A stretch of DNA of 64,000 bases from Rhizophagus irregularis (GCF_026210795.1 NC_089445.1:1364001-1428000); one strand, 5' to 3'. Counted from the stretch's first letter, positions 45,241 through 57,111 are shown. The notes: generated by a model not told the origin, from the sequence alone. A program made the numbers and translations.

Positions 45241-46720
45241 AATATACAATGAATATTTACTTTAAAAGCATTGAATTACTACTCTAATAATTGTGTAACT
45301 CATATATCATAAAGTTGAGAATTAGCATTGGATAATAATACATATATAATTAATTGCAGTTTTAAATTGACAGTAGTACTTTCATACATATTCATGCTAA
45401 TGCTAAGCTTTTTTTAATGCTTCTTTGAGCATTTGCATGTAAAATTGGAAGATTTTTATCTGGAATAGTATATTAGATGTGATATTATAATTTTTTTTGC
45501 TTGATTTAAACTTCTATTAGCATAATAACTACATGTTCCTTTTTATCTTCCTTTATTTGGGAAAGTATAGTATCAAGTCCCAAAAGCATCTATATAAATA
45601 ACAAATGATTTCTTAAAATCAGAATGACTGAATATAGGGAGCTTTAATAAGTATTTCTTTAGGTCTATCAAAAGCTTGTTATTGTTTTCTTTCCATTTAA
45701 AATATTTTTTTTTTTCAATACAAAAATAGCATTTGGTAAATAATGCAAGAAAAATTCTTAATAAATTTATGATAATATAAAAATAGTCCTAAAGCAGCAT
45801 ATAATTAACCAATTTTTTGGAGTTCCATCTCTTTCTACTATATGGCCTAAAAAGTGAATGTTTGGAAGGATAAAGAGACATTTATTTAACTTGATTTTTA
45901 GGTTTGCACTTCTAGTACTACTCAAAAACTTGCACTAAATGGTCTATATATTATTCAAAAAGAACTCTGTATTAATTATTATATTATCTAGATAAATGAT
46001 TACAAAGTCATCTAAAAATTCTTGTAAAATACGATTCATCAATTGTTGAATTGTACCTAAGCATAACTCAAGCATCATATAAAGAAAAAATTTTATATCC
46101 TTTAAGTGTTAGTTTATTTTTGATTCGAAAGGTATGTGAACTGTGACCAGAAAATCTTGCAATCATTTTATCAACTGAAATATTAGATGAAGGAATATAA
46201 TATTTTTGTGATATATCTTTGATATGTGTACTTAGTAGTTCTAATTTTGAAAAAAAGTCTTATTATTTTGATCATCAACTTAAAAGACATTACTAAAAAT
46301 TTGTAAAGTCTATAACTATATTGTATGGCAACTTGCCAGCATCCACTAGCAAGATCAAGAGTAGTAAACCATTTAGCTTAACCAAAGCTTTATTATGTTA
46401 GCTTTAGTTCTCTTATCCCCTTCTTTCTTAACCAAAGCATCCTTGTATTTGCTCTAGTTCTCTTATCTCCTTCTTCCTTAACCAGAGCTTTACTGTATTT
46501 ACTTTAGTTCTTTTATCTCCTTCTTTCTTGTCTACAATTACCACAGAAGAGGTCCAGCACAGGTACTACAAGATGTACTAATAATTCCATTCTTCTCCAT
46601 ATTTTCTTTAAGAATTCTTTATTTTTAAGGTTAATTCAGTATGGAACTGAGATAGGTGCAGCATTTCCAGTATTAATTCTATGTTTAAGTAAATTGGTAT
46701 GACCAATTTCAGTTTGACTT
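45240..46720 (-). pseudogene. Decayed Ty3/Gypsy reverse transcriptase-RNase H
   Basis: Read right to left. FTTLDLASGCWQVAI (about 46325-46375) is the reverse-transcriptase palm segment. NLKIKLNKCLFILPNIHFLG with HIVERDGTPK follows (about 45815-45910), then LLKLPIFSHSDFKKSFVIYI (about 45590-45650) at the start of RNase H and YANRSLNQAKK (about 45500-45530). The order and spacing fit a Ty3/Gypsy pol. Stops and shifts throughout show it is inactive. The YLDD active-site box is not recognisable. Confidence 0.75.
46381..46530. repeat. Three tandem 50-bp copies inside the reverse transcriptase remnant
   Basis: Units at 46381, 46431 and 46481, each starting ACCA(A/G)AGC and ending CTTCTT(T/C)CTT. 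On the minus strand they encode the KK-G-KR-type segment before the palm. Fifty is not a multiple of three, so the expansion itself breaks the frame. Confidence 0.8.
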
Positions 46721-46849
46721 TTGCGCAAATATCCTTAGTATGTTTTTCAAGAAGACTTTGGCTTGTTGTTAGTAAGTATCAAGGAGTCCAAGGTTGAAAG
46801 GAGTTGTAGCAGTAACAGTGAGGTATACAGCTGGGTTTCTTATTCTTCA

Positions 46850-47235
46850 TTCTTTTCCTTATCAATTTTCTCTGAATCCAGTTTAATTCTATCTTATTTT
46901 CTATTATATGTCCTAAAAAGTAGAATATTTGGAAAGGAAAAATGTCATTTCCTTAATTTAATTTTTAAATTTCATTTCTGAGTAAGGCTTCAAAAACTTG
47001 TGCCAAATGATCCATCATCCATATGTAACCTTTTTACATTGTTTATATACTAGTCAACCATAAAATCATTCAAAAATTCATGAAAAGCATGATTGAAATG
47101 TTCCAGAAGTGTAGCTTAATCCAAAGGGCATTACTAGGAATTCATAAAGACAAAAGTGGTTGCAAGGGTGGTCTTTTTGATGCCTCTTTTGTATATAGCA
47201 ACTTGCCAGTATTGCTGTAAGTTTGTGTAAAGTCA
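46850..47235 (-). pseudogene. Second decayed Ty3/Gypsy reverse transcriptase copy
   Basis: Minus strand, from about 47235 downward: LQQYWQVAIYKRGIKKTTLA, FVFMNS, CPLD (for the MPFGL box), LLEHFNHAFHEFLNDFMVD, then NLKIKL and a K.HFSFPNILLF segment at 46900-46970. It repeats the palm region of the neighbouring copy at 45800-46375, so two different insertions or a duplication lie head to tail. Confidence 0.7.
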
Positions 47236-47449
47236 TTATTCAGCAGTATATTGGAGAGTGAATATATGCACTAGTCTAAACCTCGCACCATTGTCTGTGA
47301 TTTCCATTACCGTTGTTACTATTATTATTATGAGCTTGATACCAAACTTCTATAAAAATAAAGACGCCTTCTGATTGATCACTAGAGATAAAGTGGAATA
47401 CCAATTCCAGAAATTGTCAAATTGAGGTGTATTTGGTAGGTAACAAATA

Positions 47450-47640
47450 TGGTAAGAAGGATCTTGGTGATAAAAACAAATTTGTTGAATATTATTATTT
47501 AAATGTTTATAGCAGTAATCATAATGTTTCTGGCAGAAGGTAAATTGTTATTATCAATTGCATCAGTGTCACGCGATAGTAACAGAATAATATATTAAAT
47601 AGAGTATAAATTTGTGTTCTAAAATCTATTTCTGTATTAG
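47450..47640. repeat. Duplicated module, copy 1 left part
   Basis: Contains AAGAAGGATCTTGGTGATAA, TTTGTTGAATATTATTATTT, TTTCTGGCAGAAGG, and GCGATAGTAACAGAATAAT before TTTGTGTTCTAAAATCTA. The first two blocks recur at 48541-48592 and the others at 48900-49010. It may be an LTR or leader of the adjacent Gypsy remains, but the ends are not defined. Confidence 0.6.
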
Positions 47641-47685
47641 TTTAGATTCAGAACCATTCTTTTCTATGTCTGTTTTTGTTTTTTT

Positions 47686-48110
47686 GGTTCGGGTGAGACC
47701 TCCCTCAGGGTTGTCTCGCCATTTTTATTTTGGACACCATAAGTAGCATTGTCTTGTTCAGGCGGTTTGGCTGACAGTTTTACCTGATTTACATCATGTC
47801 TCTTTTATTTGTATTTTAAAAAACAAAAGTGAATGAAGTGAACGAAACTACAGTAAAATTTACATGGAAACTTATAAAATGTTCTAAAATCTTTATTGTA
47901 GTATATTATTCCATGTTTTATTAATTCATCATATAGATAGTTTTTAGTTTTATTTTTTATTTCCCCGTTTTTTCTTTTACTTTGGTTCGGGCAGTTGCAC
48001 CCTTTGGTATGCTTGCCATTTTTGTTTCTTACAACCAAGGTGATGCCACCATTATCGCGGTTTGGTTTACAGTTTGTTTGAATTACTTTCGTCTAGTGTA
48101 TAGTTTCTAT
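47686..48110. repeat. Pair of diverged direct repeats (GGTTCGGG blocks)
   Basis: GGTTCGGG, then CTCGCCATTTTT..TTT, GGCGGTTTGG and ACAGTTT at about 47686-47790; GGTTCGGG, then CTTGCCATTTTTGTTT, GCGGTTTGG and ACAGTTTG at about 47984-48080. The pair interrupts the TTTGTGTTCTAAAATCTA sequence, which occurs on both sides (47612 and 48168), so this looks like an insertion with part of the host sequence repeated at its right edge. Confidence 0.55.
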
Positions 48111-48167
48111 GTAATTCGTAGATTTGTAGTGTAACCTAGTTCATGTTGAAAATAAAAATATAAATAT

Positions 48168-48541
48168 AAATTTGTGTTCTAAAATCTAAATTCAGGCTCC
48201 AACTCTTTTGCTGCTTTGTCCAGCATGTCTATATATACCAATTTTTCTATGCGTATAACTTAGAGTCCGTCATGCCTGCCACAGCCACCTGTAGAAGCCC
48301 TGCCACTTGTAAAAGCCCACCATAGCCACTACTTCTTGTAATTTACACTAAATACTATATACTATCAAAATGTAAGTTATATAAAGTGTAAGTTATACTT
48401 ACACCATCAATACACTGAACATTTTGATTATGTCAGCTATATGCTAAATTTTTGCCAAATTTTACATGTACACTATTCAAAGCTGATCTGCATAACAAAT
48501 GTTGTACATGGGAACTTGCTCCTTCAAATTTCATAATATGG
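48168..48541. repeat. Duplicated module, copy 1 right part
   Basis: Diverged match to 48985-49299: TTCTAAAATCTAAATTCAGG, GCCACAGCCACCTGTA, GCCACTACTTCTTG, TACTTACACCATCAAT, TTTTGATTATGTCAGCT and CAAATTTCATAATATG. On the minus strand a GTAAGT..TTAG-bounded stretch could be an intron, so an old gene is possible, but no family is recognised. Confidence 0.6.
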
Positions 48542-49299
48542 GCAAGAAGGATCTTGGTGATAAAAACAGATTTGTTGAATATTATTATTTAAACATCTAT
48601 GCCAGCAATTGTATGTTTCATTTTATGAGAAATATAAGTTTATATCCTATCTGTCATACAACATAAAGTGGCTTAGTAAATTTGAAACTTCAAGGTATTG
48701 AAGGTATGGAAAATAGGTCATGCTTGAGTAGCATTCCTATTTGTGCCACTTTACACTTTCACATTATTCATTATCATATATTATTAAGAGCTAAATATCG
48801 TATATTTTTTATGATGGGATAAATATAGGTGAACTTAGGGTTTCCTTCCTCTTTATAATTATATTCTCTTTCATTGTAATAATGGGTTGTATTATTGTGT
48901 TTGTTTCTGGCAGAAGGAACCAAATTGTTACTATCGATTTGCATCAGCGTCACGTGATAGTAATGAATAATGAATAGAGTAGAAATTTGCGTTCTAAAAT
49001 CTAAATTCAGGTTTCAACTCTTTTACTGCTTCGTCCAGCACGTAATTCTTCTATGCGTACTGCCACAGCCACCTGTAAAAGCCCCACCACTCGTAGGAGT
49101 CCCGCCACGGCCACTACTTCTTGCAATTTACACTAAGATATAAAGTTATACGAAGTGTATAAGCTATACTTACACCATCAATGTGCCGATCATTTTGATT
49201 ATGTCAGCTGTATGCCGAATTTTTGAATACACACTTTTCAAGGCTGATCTGCGTAACAAACGTCGAAAATGTGAGCTTTCTCCTTCAATTTCATGATAT
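48541..49299. repeat. Duplicated module, copy 2
   Basis: Starts with AAGAAGGATCTTGGTGATAA and TTTGTTGAATATTATTATTT, passes GTTTCTGGCAGAAGGAACCA at 48903 and ends with the block matched to 48168-48541. Together the two copies make a head-to-tail duplication with a period of about 1.1 kb in the first part and 0.8 kb in the second. Confidence 0.65.
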
Positions 49300-49429
49300 A
49301 AATAATAAAATTTTATATATATCTCTCAGCTTCATCTTGGAATAATAATTTGGATAACTTTTGGATATTTAAGTATACAGAAAATAAGGTCAAATTTTCT
49401 ATTATAAATAACAGGTGCCCTTTTTCTAA

Positions 49430-49530
49430 GGGGGTGATCATCGGTGACTGAAATTATGACGATCGACCAGCATTAAAAAATATAGTGCCGGAAAAATTGA
49501 TAATTCTGGCCAACAGTGATGATCATCCCC
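49430..49530. repeat. 101-bp inverted-repeat element (MITE-like)
   Basis: GGGGGTGATCATC at 49430-49442 faces GATGATCATCCCC at 49518-49530, 12 of 13 paired. The interior has TAATTCTGGCCA (49500-49512), a half of the palindrome found in other small elements of this window. Confidence 0.6.
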
Positions 49531-51017
49531 GGTGATTTAAAGCCTATAAAAATGAAATGTGTTATATATGTGTTCATGTGTAAAAAACGTTTAAAAAAGC
49601 ACCATTTTGTCCGATTATGTCTTATTACAAAAAAAAATAAACAAAATGGTGATTTTTTAGACATTTATTACACAACATGAGCACAAATATTAAACAAATT
49701 TAACTCATTTCGTTTTTATAAGGGTGTGTTTTCTTATTTTCAGAAGAGTTAATTGGAAAGAATTCATCCAAGATTGTGATAAGGCATATAAAATTTAATA
49801 TAAGTTTAATAGAGGTTTTAATTTGAATCATATCTGATATGAATGTCACGAAAGTTTTTTTGGTCGTCATACATGTCATACATGTCACTCATGTCGAATG
49901 GCACCAAAATATTTGTCATGTGACACAGGAAAATATTTTTAAAGTGTTTATTTATCCCTTACTTGGTATTATTTTTTTTTAAAAACGAAAAATCTTAATT
50001 TAGAATTTATTTATTTACAATGAATATCTCAAAATTGTTATTTGTTTATAATGACGTAACCAATAGAAAAAACACTACTAATCTTACTATTGTTTGATAA
50101 TTACTATTGTTCGATTTATAAATATATTGTTGTTAAAATTAAATTCTATTAACAGTTTATAAAAATAAAAATATAATCTCTTGTCAAAATTAAAAGATTC
50201 TAAGTTTTATCCAATTAATTAAAAGGTATAAAAAAAAATTTCCTGGGTTGCCGGATATCCGGTCACCGGGTGGAAAATAACGAGAGAAAAAAAAAAATGC
50301 TTTTCTCCGGTCAAAAGTTTAATAAATTTTTTTTTTAGAAATAAAGTTATTATTTACTTGCTAAACCTTTCAAAACTGCAAGATTTTCGTTTTGATGAAC
50401 ATGCTTAATGTGCTAATCCTGATTTTTCGTGCTGAAAAAAAATACTTTAAGTTTAAAAACACTTTAGAATTGAAGATATTGCGATAAAGCAAATAATGAT
50501 GTACGGTGATCATCAAAACAATAATGCAATAGTAAATGAATAATTGATCGAATGGGTAAAAAGAATTTAATGTTTTTTTTTTATTAGAATAAAGATGAAC
50601 TTCTAAAAATCCAAAAGAATTCTTGATTCTCGTATTATTCTATCAACTATTTTTACTTTTGCGCAATTTAAATTGCGTGTTGCATTAAAAATTCTAGTTA
50701 CGGTAGCAATTTCGAATTTTGAATTGCGTTACACTAAAATTCTTGTTATCGCATAACATTATGACGCAATTACGTTACAATAATTGATCAGTTCACAAAA
50801 TTTGACGTCACATCTGTTCCACCATTTATAGAACTGTATGTAAATCCCGCATGTAGCGGAAAACTGGAAAACGTATTTTTTTACTTTTACAGGGTTTAAC
50901 TTTAGTTTCCAAAATTGGAATACATTATATATTTCTTGTAAGAATAAAATTTTTATTATTGAAAAAATACTCTTATAATAATAATAATAAACAGATGGTT
51001 GGTTTATCAAAATTTAT
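49531..51017. other. Intergenic, no gene seen
   Basis: AT-rich. A CATACATGT/CATGTCA short repeat lies near 49868-49895, and AATTGCGT words recur around 50670-50770. No exon or RNA gene is supported. Confidence 0.55.
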
Positions 51018-53080
51018 TTAAATAAATTCTTTTTCAACGTATTGTGTGCCTGAAATGTAAAAAATAAATGCTTTTAATTACACATATATTATATATATAA
51101 AAAAATATTTTTTTTTGTATAGTTACCCGTGATTTTTCTTGAAGCAGTCCTTGTTCTGACCATCCATTGACCGTTCGGCATAGATAGATAAAAATTCGAA
51201 TAACCGGGATCTGATCGACCTCCAGCGGTTCCTATCGTTTTAGGATACACTCGTTGATCAGGTTTAACCCCATCAAACTGTTGATAATATTTTTCCCTAA
51301 TTTCTCTACTTGATAGGAAACATTCTTCATTATTAGCTAAAGGTGAATTCTGATTATTTTTTAAAATATTTTTAAAAAATTGTAAGGATTTCCGAGTAGA
51401 AGGATTTCTTTTAAAAAATTTATTATGATTAAAATCATCTTCATTTTGTTCTTCTATTATAACATCAGTATTAGCACTAAATGAAAATTTAGAAGAAATT
51501 GAAGAACGTCTTGAAAGGTCATTATCATAAGATTTTTTACTATGTATAGAACCCCTCCTACTTAAGTCACTAACATGTCTTTTTAATGAATTATGAGTTT
51601 GATCGGGATTTTTATCATTTGAGGAAGTAGAAGATTGACCCAAAGAAAATATTGAACGACGGAATTTTCTTTTAACACTCCTTGTTGACTTGAAACTTGC
51701 GTTATCATTCATTAAATTACCGGAAGGTAAAAGACTTTCAGCTACATTAATAGTTTCACCGAAATTAATTATTTCTTCAGCAATTTTTCTTGATTCAAGA
51801 TTAGTATCTTCTTGAATATTCTCTTGAATATCATCCGTAATATCATTTTTTACATTTTTTACATGCTCTATATCAATATCCATCGTAGCATTATTCGTCG
51901 CGACGTTATTTTCAATTTTCGTCGAGGTATTATTCTTCACGGTATTTTTTCCAATATTCTTATTCTTCACGGTATATTTTTCAATATTTTTCACGGTATT
52001 TTTATCAATATTATTATTCACAGTATTTTTGTCAATATTCTTTACGGTACTTTTTTCAATATTCTTTACGGTATTTTTTTCAATATTCTTTACGGTACTT
52101 TTTTCAATATTCTTTACGGTATTTTTTTCAATATTCTTTACGGTACTTTTTTCAATATTCTTTACGGTATTTTTTTCAATATTCTTAATATTCTTCACGG
52201 TATTTTTTTCAATATTCTTCACGGTATTTTTTCCTATATTCTTCATGGCATTGTTTTCTATGGCAACAGTGGTAGCAGTAGATGATTCAGCGACTATTGT
52301 TTCTTTATCTGTTGTAACTTTAGTTGATCCTTTTGTGAAGGTATCATTTAGATGAGAAGATCTTTTTTTGAATTCTTCTTCTCTCATTACCTCGTTTATT
52401 ACTTCGTTTACTACTCTGTTTATTAATTGACGGTCTACTTTTGGAGCGGATTCCTTGGTATCATTAATAGATTCTCCGGAATTCTCATCTTGATTAATTT
52501 CTACGCCTATCGTTTCTACTAGATTCATAAGATGACCAATAATTGCATCATCCCAGACATCGTAATTTTTATCATCTTTAGGAGTAGAAACATTATTATT
52601 ATTATCACTATTATTAACAGTATCAGTAATAATAGGGGTAGATAAAGAAGGTTTAGATTTTTTCGATTTAGATGGTTTACTATAAAGTAAAAAATTAATA
52701 TTTTCTCTTATTGTAGTATAAATAGAAGAATTTTCTTTTTGTTTTAATTTATCTTGAAGTACTTTTAAAGGAAGGTCATCTTCTTCTAATTTTTCTTGAA
52801 TTTGAGAAAGTGGCAAATGATCCTGAGTGTGACGATTCATAACCATTTGACGATATATTTTACGTAATAAAACTTTTTCCGTTAATTCTTGTAATTTTCG
52901 TTCTCTTAATAACGATATATCTTGAGGTTGTTCCACTTCATCAGAATGTTCCGTTTCCGTTGCAAAAAAATCAAAATTTTTGGCGTTAAAATTAAAAAAG
53001 TTTTCTTGTAAATTTTCTTCATTTGTAGTAGTATTAGGTTTAATGTTAGAAGCTAAATAAGATGCAAAAAATCGCAACAT
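51018..53080 (-). CDS. Asn/Lys-rich low-complexity protein with KNIEK[NS]TV repeats, function unknown
   Basis: Exon 1 is 53080-51127. I propose a second exon at 51049-51018, because a GT..CAG intron (51126-51050) joins ITG to TQYVEKEFI and stop, replacing a poor tail; this gives about 661 residues. Residues 60-130 are charged helices (LLRERKLQELTEKVLLRKIY). The centre (about 275-385, DNA 51930-52260) is a run of KNIEKNTV-like octads, partly ordered as alternating N/S dimers. Ser-rich basic stretches follow (SLKRHVSDLSRRGSIHSKKS). The C-terminus, with REKYYQQFDGVKPDQRVYPK and PNGQWMVRTRTASRKITG, looks the most constrained. There is no signal peptide or membrane span. I know no family for it. 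It is real by length and codon continuity, probably largely disordered. Confidence 0.75.
51930..52260 (-). repeat. Coding minisatellite, 24-bp unit, partly 48-bp higher order
   Basis: About a dozen copies of the octad KNIEKNTV. In the centre, KNIEKNTV and KNIEKSTV alternate three times, so the duplication unit there is 48 bp. Some units carry insertions (KNI, NN) or changes (D, G, Y). The frame is kept throughout. Confidence 0.9.
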
Positions 53081-55250
53081 TTTTCTTTTTTTTGAATTTT
53101 TTATATTTTTTGTATTTTTAATAAAAAAAAGAGACTGCCGGCAGTATATAATTTTTTCTTTTTGTATTTTAATATTTACAAATATTTTTGTCCGATTTTA
53201 AAGAAAAAAAAAATACTTTATATTACTTATAAACTGAGTGACGTATTATAAATATATTTTTTTTTATAAAAAGAAAAGGAAGAAGAAAAAAAAAATATTC
53301 CAAAGAGAAAAATAAATAGTTATTTATTTATTAAACAATTAATAAAAAATTAATTAAAAAGAGGATAAATATGTCCCAATAAATAAGATAGACAGTCGAT
53401 GAAAAAAATTAGGATATTCAAATTTGTGTTAGTAGTAAAAAAAAAAAATTTTTTTTTCGATATACCTAAAGATAAACTATCTATGGTTTTTATGTACATT
53501 TCGTTTGGTGAAAAAAATTTCCTTTGTTACAAAAAAAAAAAAAAAAAAAAAAAAAATCTCATGATATTACTTCAAAAAATATATATAAATATATATATGT
53601 TGTTGAAGTAAATGAATAAAAAAAAAGAAGTAAAAGAAAATTCCTGGTAAAAATATTACCTGCAGTTTTCCAATTGAAACAATGAAAATAAATATATTCA
53701 CATCAATTAATGAAATTAAGTAAAAAGTAAAAAAAAAGTGTTGGTCAGGTGAGTATCACACCATTTTAATAATAGCAGATAATTTAACTTTTAAAAGTTT
53801 TAATTTAATAAATTCGGTTAAATTAGTTTTTAATTTCCGCCGATCACGGATGTAATTACCATGTTTAGTTATTCTATGAAGTATATGATCAATGAAATAA
53901 AAAAAATCTAAAAATAAACTTTTACCGAGATTTTCTTAATTCATAATATTTTTCCGGATGGATTTGAGATGATCTCAAAAAATTCACGTGAAATTTGTAT
54001 AATTTTTACCAAAATTATGATAAATTCTGGCTGAAAAAAAAAAAAAATCTCAAAAAATTTTTAATTAAACTAAACTAAAATCATATCATTATTTATGTCG
54101 TACGAACTTCCTCATTTTCCCAATCTCTCTTGGCAATTTTTGAAATAATGACGTTTTATTATTTTTAAAAAAGTGGCGGGATTTCAAAAAAATTTTAAGC
54201 TAATTTTAAGTTAAACTATATGTTAAATTATGTTATAGTACATATATAATAACATAATGATTACAAAAATTAATACAAATTCGTGAAAAATTGAAATTTG
54301 GTTCAAACTCAAATAACCAGGTAGTAAAAAAAATTGAGTTTTTTTGTCCGACTTATCTCCGCAAGATGAAAAGGGTTTTTTTAAATTAAAATATTATATA
54401 TATGTATATATACAGTATATATTATATATCTTATACGTGTGACTCTGCAGATCAATCGAACGAATGTTCGAAAATTTTATAACAATTATTTTTTTATTTT
54501 TTTTTATTTTTTCTTTCCTTTTCTTCCAACAAATTACCGGATTAGGAATAATTGTTTTTTTTTTTTTTGGAATATCAAAGATTTGAAATAAAATATTACT
54601 TGAAACATAAACTAATATGAAATCAAATGTTTAAAGTAGCTCCCACGAAATATACAAGGAACATAGGAAAATCAGTTATTCTTTGTTTTTTTGAATATAC
54701 GTATGAAATTAGCATGAAGAACAAAAAGTAACTCGGTCCCATAATGTTTCCATTTTTTTTTTTTTACTGCAATTTACAAAAATAGAGTTTCTTTTTAATA
54801 ATTATTTGTCGACACATCATTTTTATTGTATAAAAAGAAAAATTACATTTATATTTTCTTTTAAAAGATAATTAAAATGTTAAAGATCTTATATTTCCTT
54901 ATGTTATATTTCATTAAGTTTCATACTATTTTTTCGTCAATCTTGAAAGTCTTAAAAAGGAAGATCACGGAGATAAAAAATGTTGAAATCCCTTAGTATA
55001 TTTACCCCACACAAACATTGTTATTTCTAAATTAGGGTACCATCGAGAATTAATATTTTTATATATAAAAGAACCGAGGAAGTTTTACCAACGAAATGTA
55101 AAAAGTTTTATTAATCAATTTATTAAATTAATTCCTGCTTTTTTTTTTAAAAAAAAAACTTTAATTTTATCTCCGTGTTGTAGGACAAAATATATAAAAT
55201 ATAAACGGTGAAACAAAAAATTAAATTAAAGATAAACAATTTTTTTAATC
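53081..55250. other. Intergenic between divergent genes
   Basis: Holds both upstream regions: the minus-strand gene starts at 53080, the methyltransferase at 55251. It is AT-rich with a run of about 25 A at 53530-53556, (TA)n near 54393-54430 and many T tracts. No further exon is seen. TATATAAAA near 55061-55071 and ATATATAAAATATAAA near 55189 are possible TATA-like sequences before the methyltransferase. Confidence 0.5.
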
Positions 55251-56586
55251 ATGAAATTTATCACCATTCGTAAAAATAATTTTAATAGAGAAGATCCTCT
55301 TAAAATATCTTCTTCATCTTTATTAAAATATGCTGGTTTTGAAGAATATGAAGGGTTTGAAGATATTCTTGATAATTTCAGATATGTTAGTGGTAGAAGG
55401 TTTCATAATTCAGATACTTCAAAATATTCTTTACCAAATGATAAGACTGAACTTGATAGATTAGAATTATCTCATGGTTTACTTAAACATGCATTTGATG
55501 GTAATTATTCTTCTCCGATGCATGATCAATTAAAAGATGGAATTACTGTATTAGATATTGGGTAATTATAAATAATAATTATAATTATTTGTTTTCTTCT
55601 AAAAAAATGGATTTAATTTTAATTATTCATTCATTATTTGTTAGGTGTGGAACAGGAAAATGGACAATTGAAAATGCAGTAGAATATCCTCAAAGTACTT
55701 TTGTCGGAATAGATATGTCCCCAATATTTCCAACAGAAGATAGACCACAGAATGCGGGTTTTATTGAATGTAATGTGCTTTATGGACTTCCTTTTCCTTC
55801 AAACACGTTCGATTTTATACATCAACGATTACTTCACGCTGCATTTACTGAAGAACAATGGATGAAAGTGATAAAAGGTTCGAATTTTTGTACAAGGTTT
55901 TTTAATATATCTCAAAAATAATAAGAGATTTATGATCTAAAATTTCTTTTCTTATTTATTATAAAGAAATAATGAGGGTGTTAAAACCTTCAGGATACGT
56001 AGAATTTTTGGAATTGGATGGTTTAAACTTTAATAATTCAGGTCCACGTACAAAAGAAATAATGAATAAAGGTAAGCAAAAGTTGGCGCATTAAAATTTA
56101 AATTCACCCGTATCCCGTATCCCGTGTCCCGTGTCCCGTATCCCGTGTTCCGTGTCCCGTGTTTTAACAAATTAATCTTCTTTATTTTTAGTTAAACAAT
56201 TTTATATGGCTAAAAATATATGTTTAAACGTACCAGCTAAATTGAAAGGATTTATGGATTCGACAGGAAGGTTAGGTAAAGTTTCAATAGAAAATAGGAT
56301 ACTTCCTGTAGGTAGTTGGGGTGATACTTTTGGTGAACTGGTAAGTAATAAAATAATATATTTTTAATATATATAAAAAATCCTTTTTTAATATTTTTAT
56401 TAATTAATTTAATAGATGCTTGAATATATCAGTATGAGTTTTGAATCTTATTCAGTAATAATGACAAGGAAATTTAAATTCACTGAACAAGAATATCGTA
56501 AACTTTTTAGCGATTTTATTCAAGAAGTTGAAAAACGACAATTAAGTCTTACTTATACACGTTTTTTCGCACAAAAAATTCATTAA
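55251..56586 (+). CDS. SAM-dependent class I methyltransferase
   Basis: Five exons: 55251-55561, 55645-55877, 55967-56071, 56192-56340, 56416-56586; all introns are GT..AG and the spliced frame gives 322 residues ending IH-stop. Motif I, VLDIGCGTGKW, binds SAM and is split by intron 1. VGIDMSP carries the acidic ribose-binding residue at strand 2. IECNVLYGLPFPSNTFDFIH is the motif II/III region, and IMRVLKPSGYVEFLELDG follows. These fit the Methyltransf_25/LaeA-like fold common in fungi, which methylates small molecules or proteins; no motif points to a particular substrate. Length is normal for the family and nothing is missing, so it is probably functional. Such genes are often multicopy in mycorrhizal fungi. 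Confidence 0.9.
56105..56162. repeat. 7-bp minisatellite inside intron 3 of the methyltransferase
   Basis: About eight copies of (A/G)TCCCGT, conspicuous because it is GC-rich in a very AT-rich intron. The splice sites are outside the repeat. Confidence 0.85.
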
Positions 56587-56950
56587 TTGTAATATAAATT
56601 GTTAATAGTAGTCGGTTAAAAAATTTTTTTTTAAAAAAAAAAAAAAAAAAATTTTTTTGTAAATTTATATATATAATATATATAATATGATATAATATAT
56701 ATTTATTTTGTTATTGTATTTAATTTAAATTTGATTTTATGTAAAATTTTTTTTTGTTTTTGATTTTACATATAATTTGATTTTATGTAAAATTTGTAAT
56801 GGATTTTCATGTATTTAATTTTAATGTATAATTTTTGTATACTAAGTTAATTTATTATTTTATTTTTATAATAAATTGTAATATATTAATATGTGCTTAA
56901 CATATGATTTTATTTTTATCAAAAGAACTTTGTCTCAAATATTTCGTATA
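56587..56950. other. AT-rich 3' flank of the methyltransferase gene
   Basis: It has A- and T-tracts and repeated ATTTTATGTAAAATTT words near 56733-56793. No gene. Confidence 0.5.
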
Positions 56951-56962
56951 TTTCGTATATTG

Positions 56963-57111
56963 GCATTGCTAAATCTCACCGCAGGTGATTTTCACCGCAC
57001 CTGCATTAGCAAATATTAATGGGCCGAGTTTCATGACATTTTTAATTCTGCCCAGAATTCTACCCTAATTCTGGTAAGGTGATAATTACCAGCGGTGATA
57101 TTTAGCAATAC
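56963..57111. repeat. 149-bp MITE with 20-bp inverted repeats
   Basis: GCATTGCTAAATCTCACCGC at 56963-56982 matches the reverse complement of 57092-57111 (GCGGTGATATTTAGCAATAC) at 18 of 20. The interior holds nested inverted words (GCAGGTG/CACCTGC) and TAATTCTG..CAGAATT. No clear target duplication. Confidence 0.75.

Noticed and set aside
51812-52355. Long plus-strand open frames with FFNILYGTF-type repeats
   Set aside because: They are the reverse strand of the KNIEKNTV coding repeat of the minus-strand gene.
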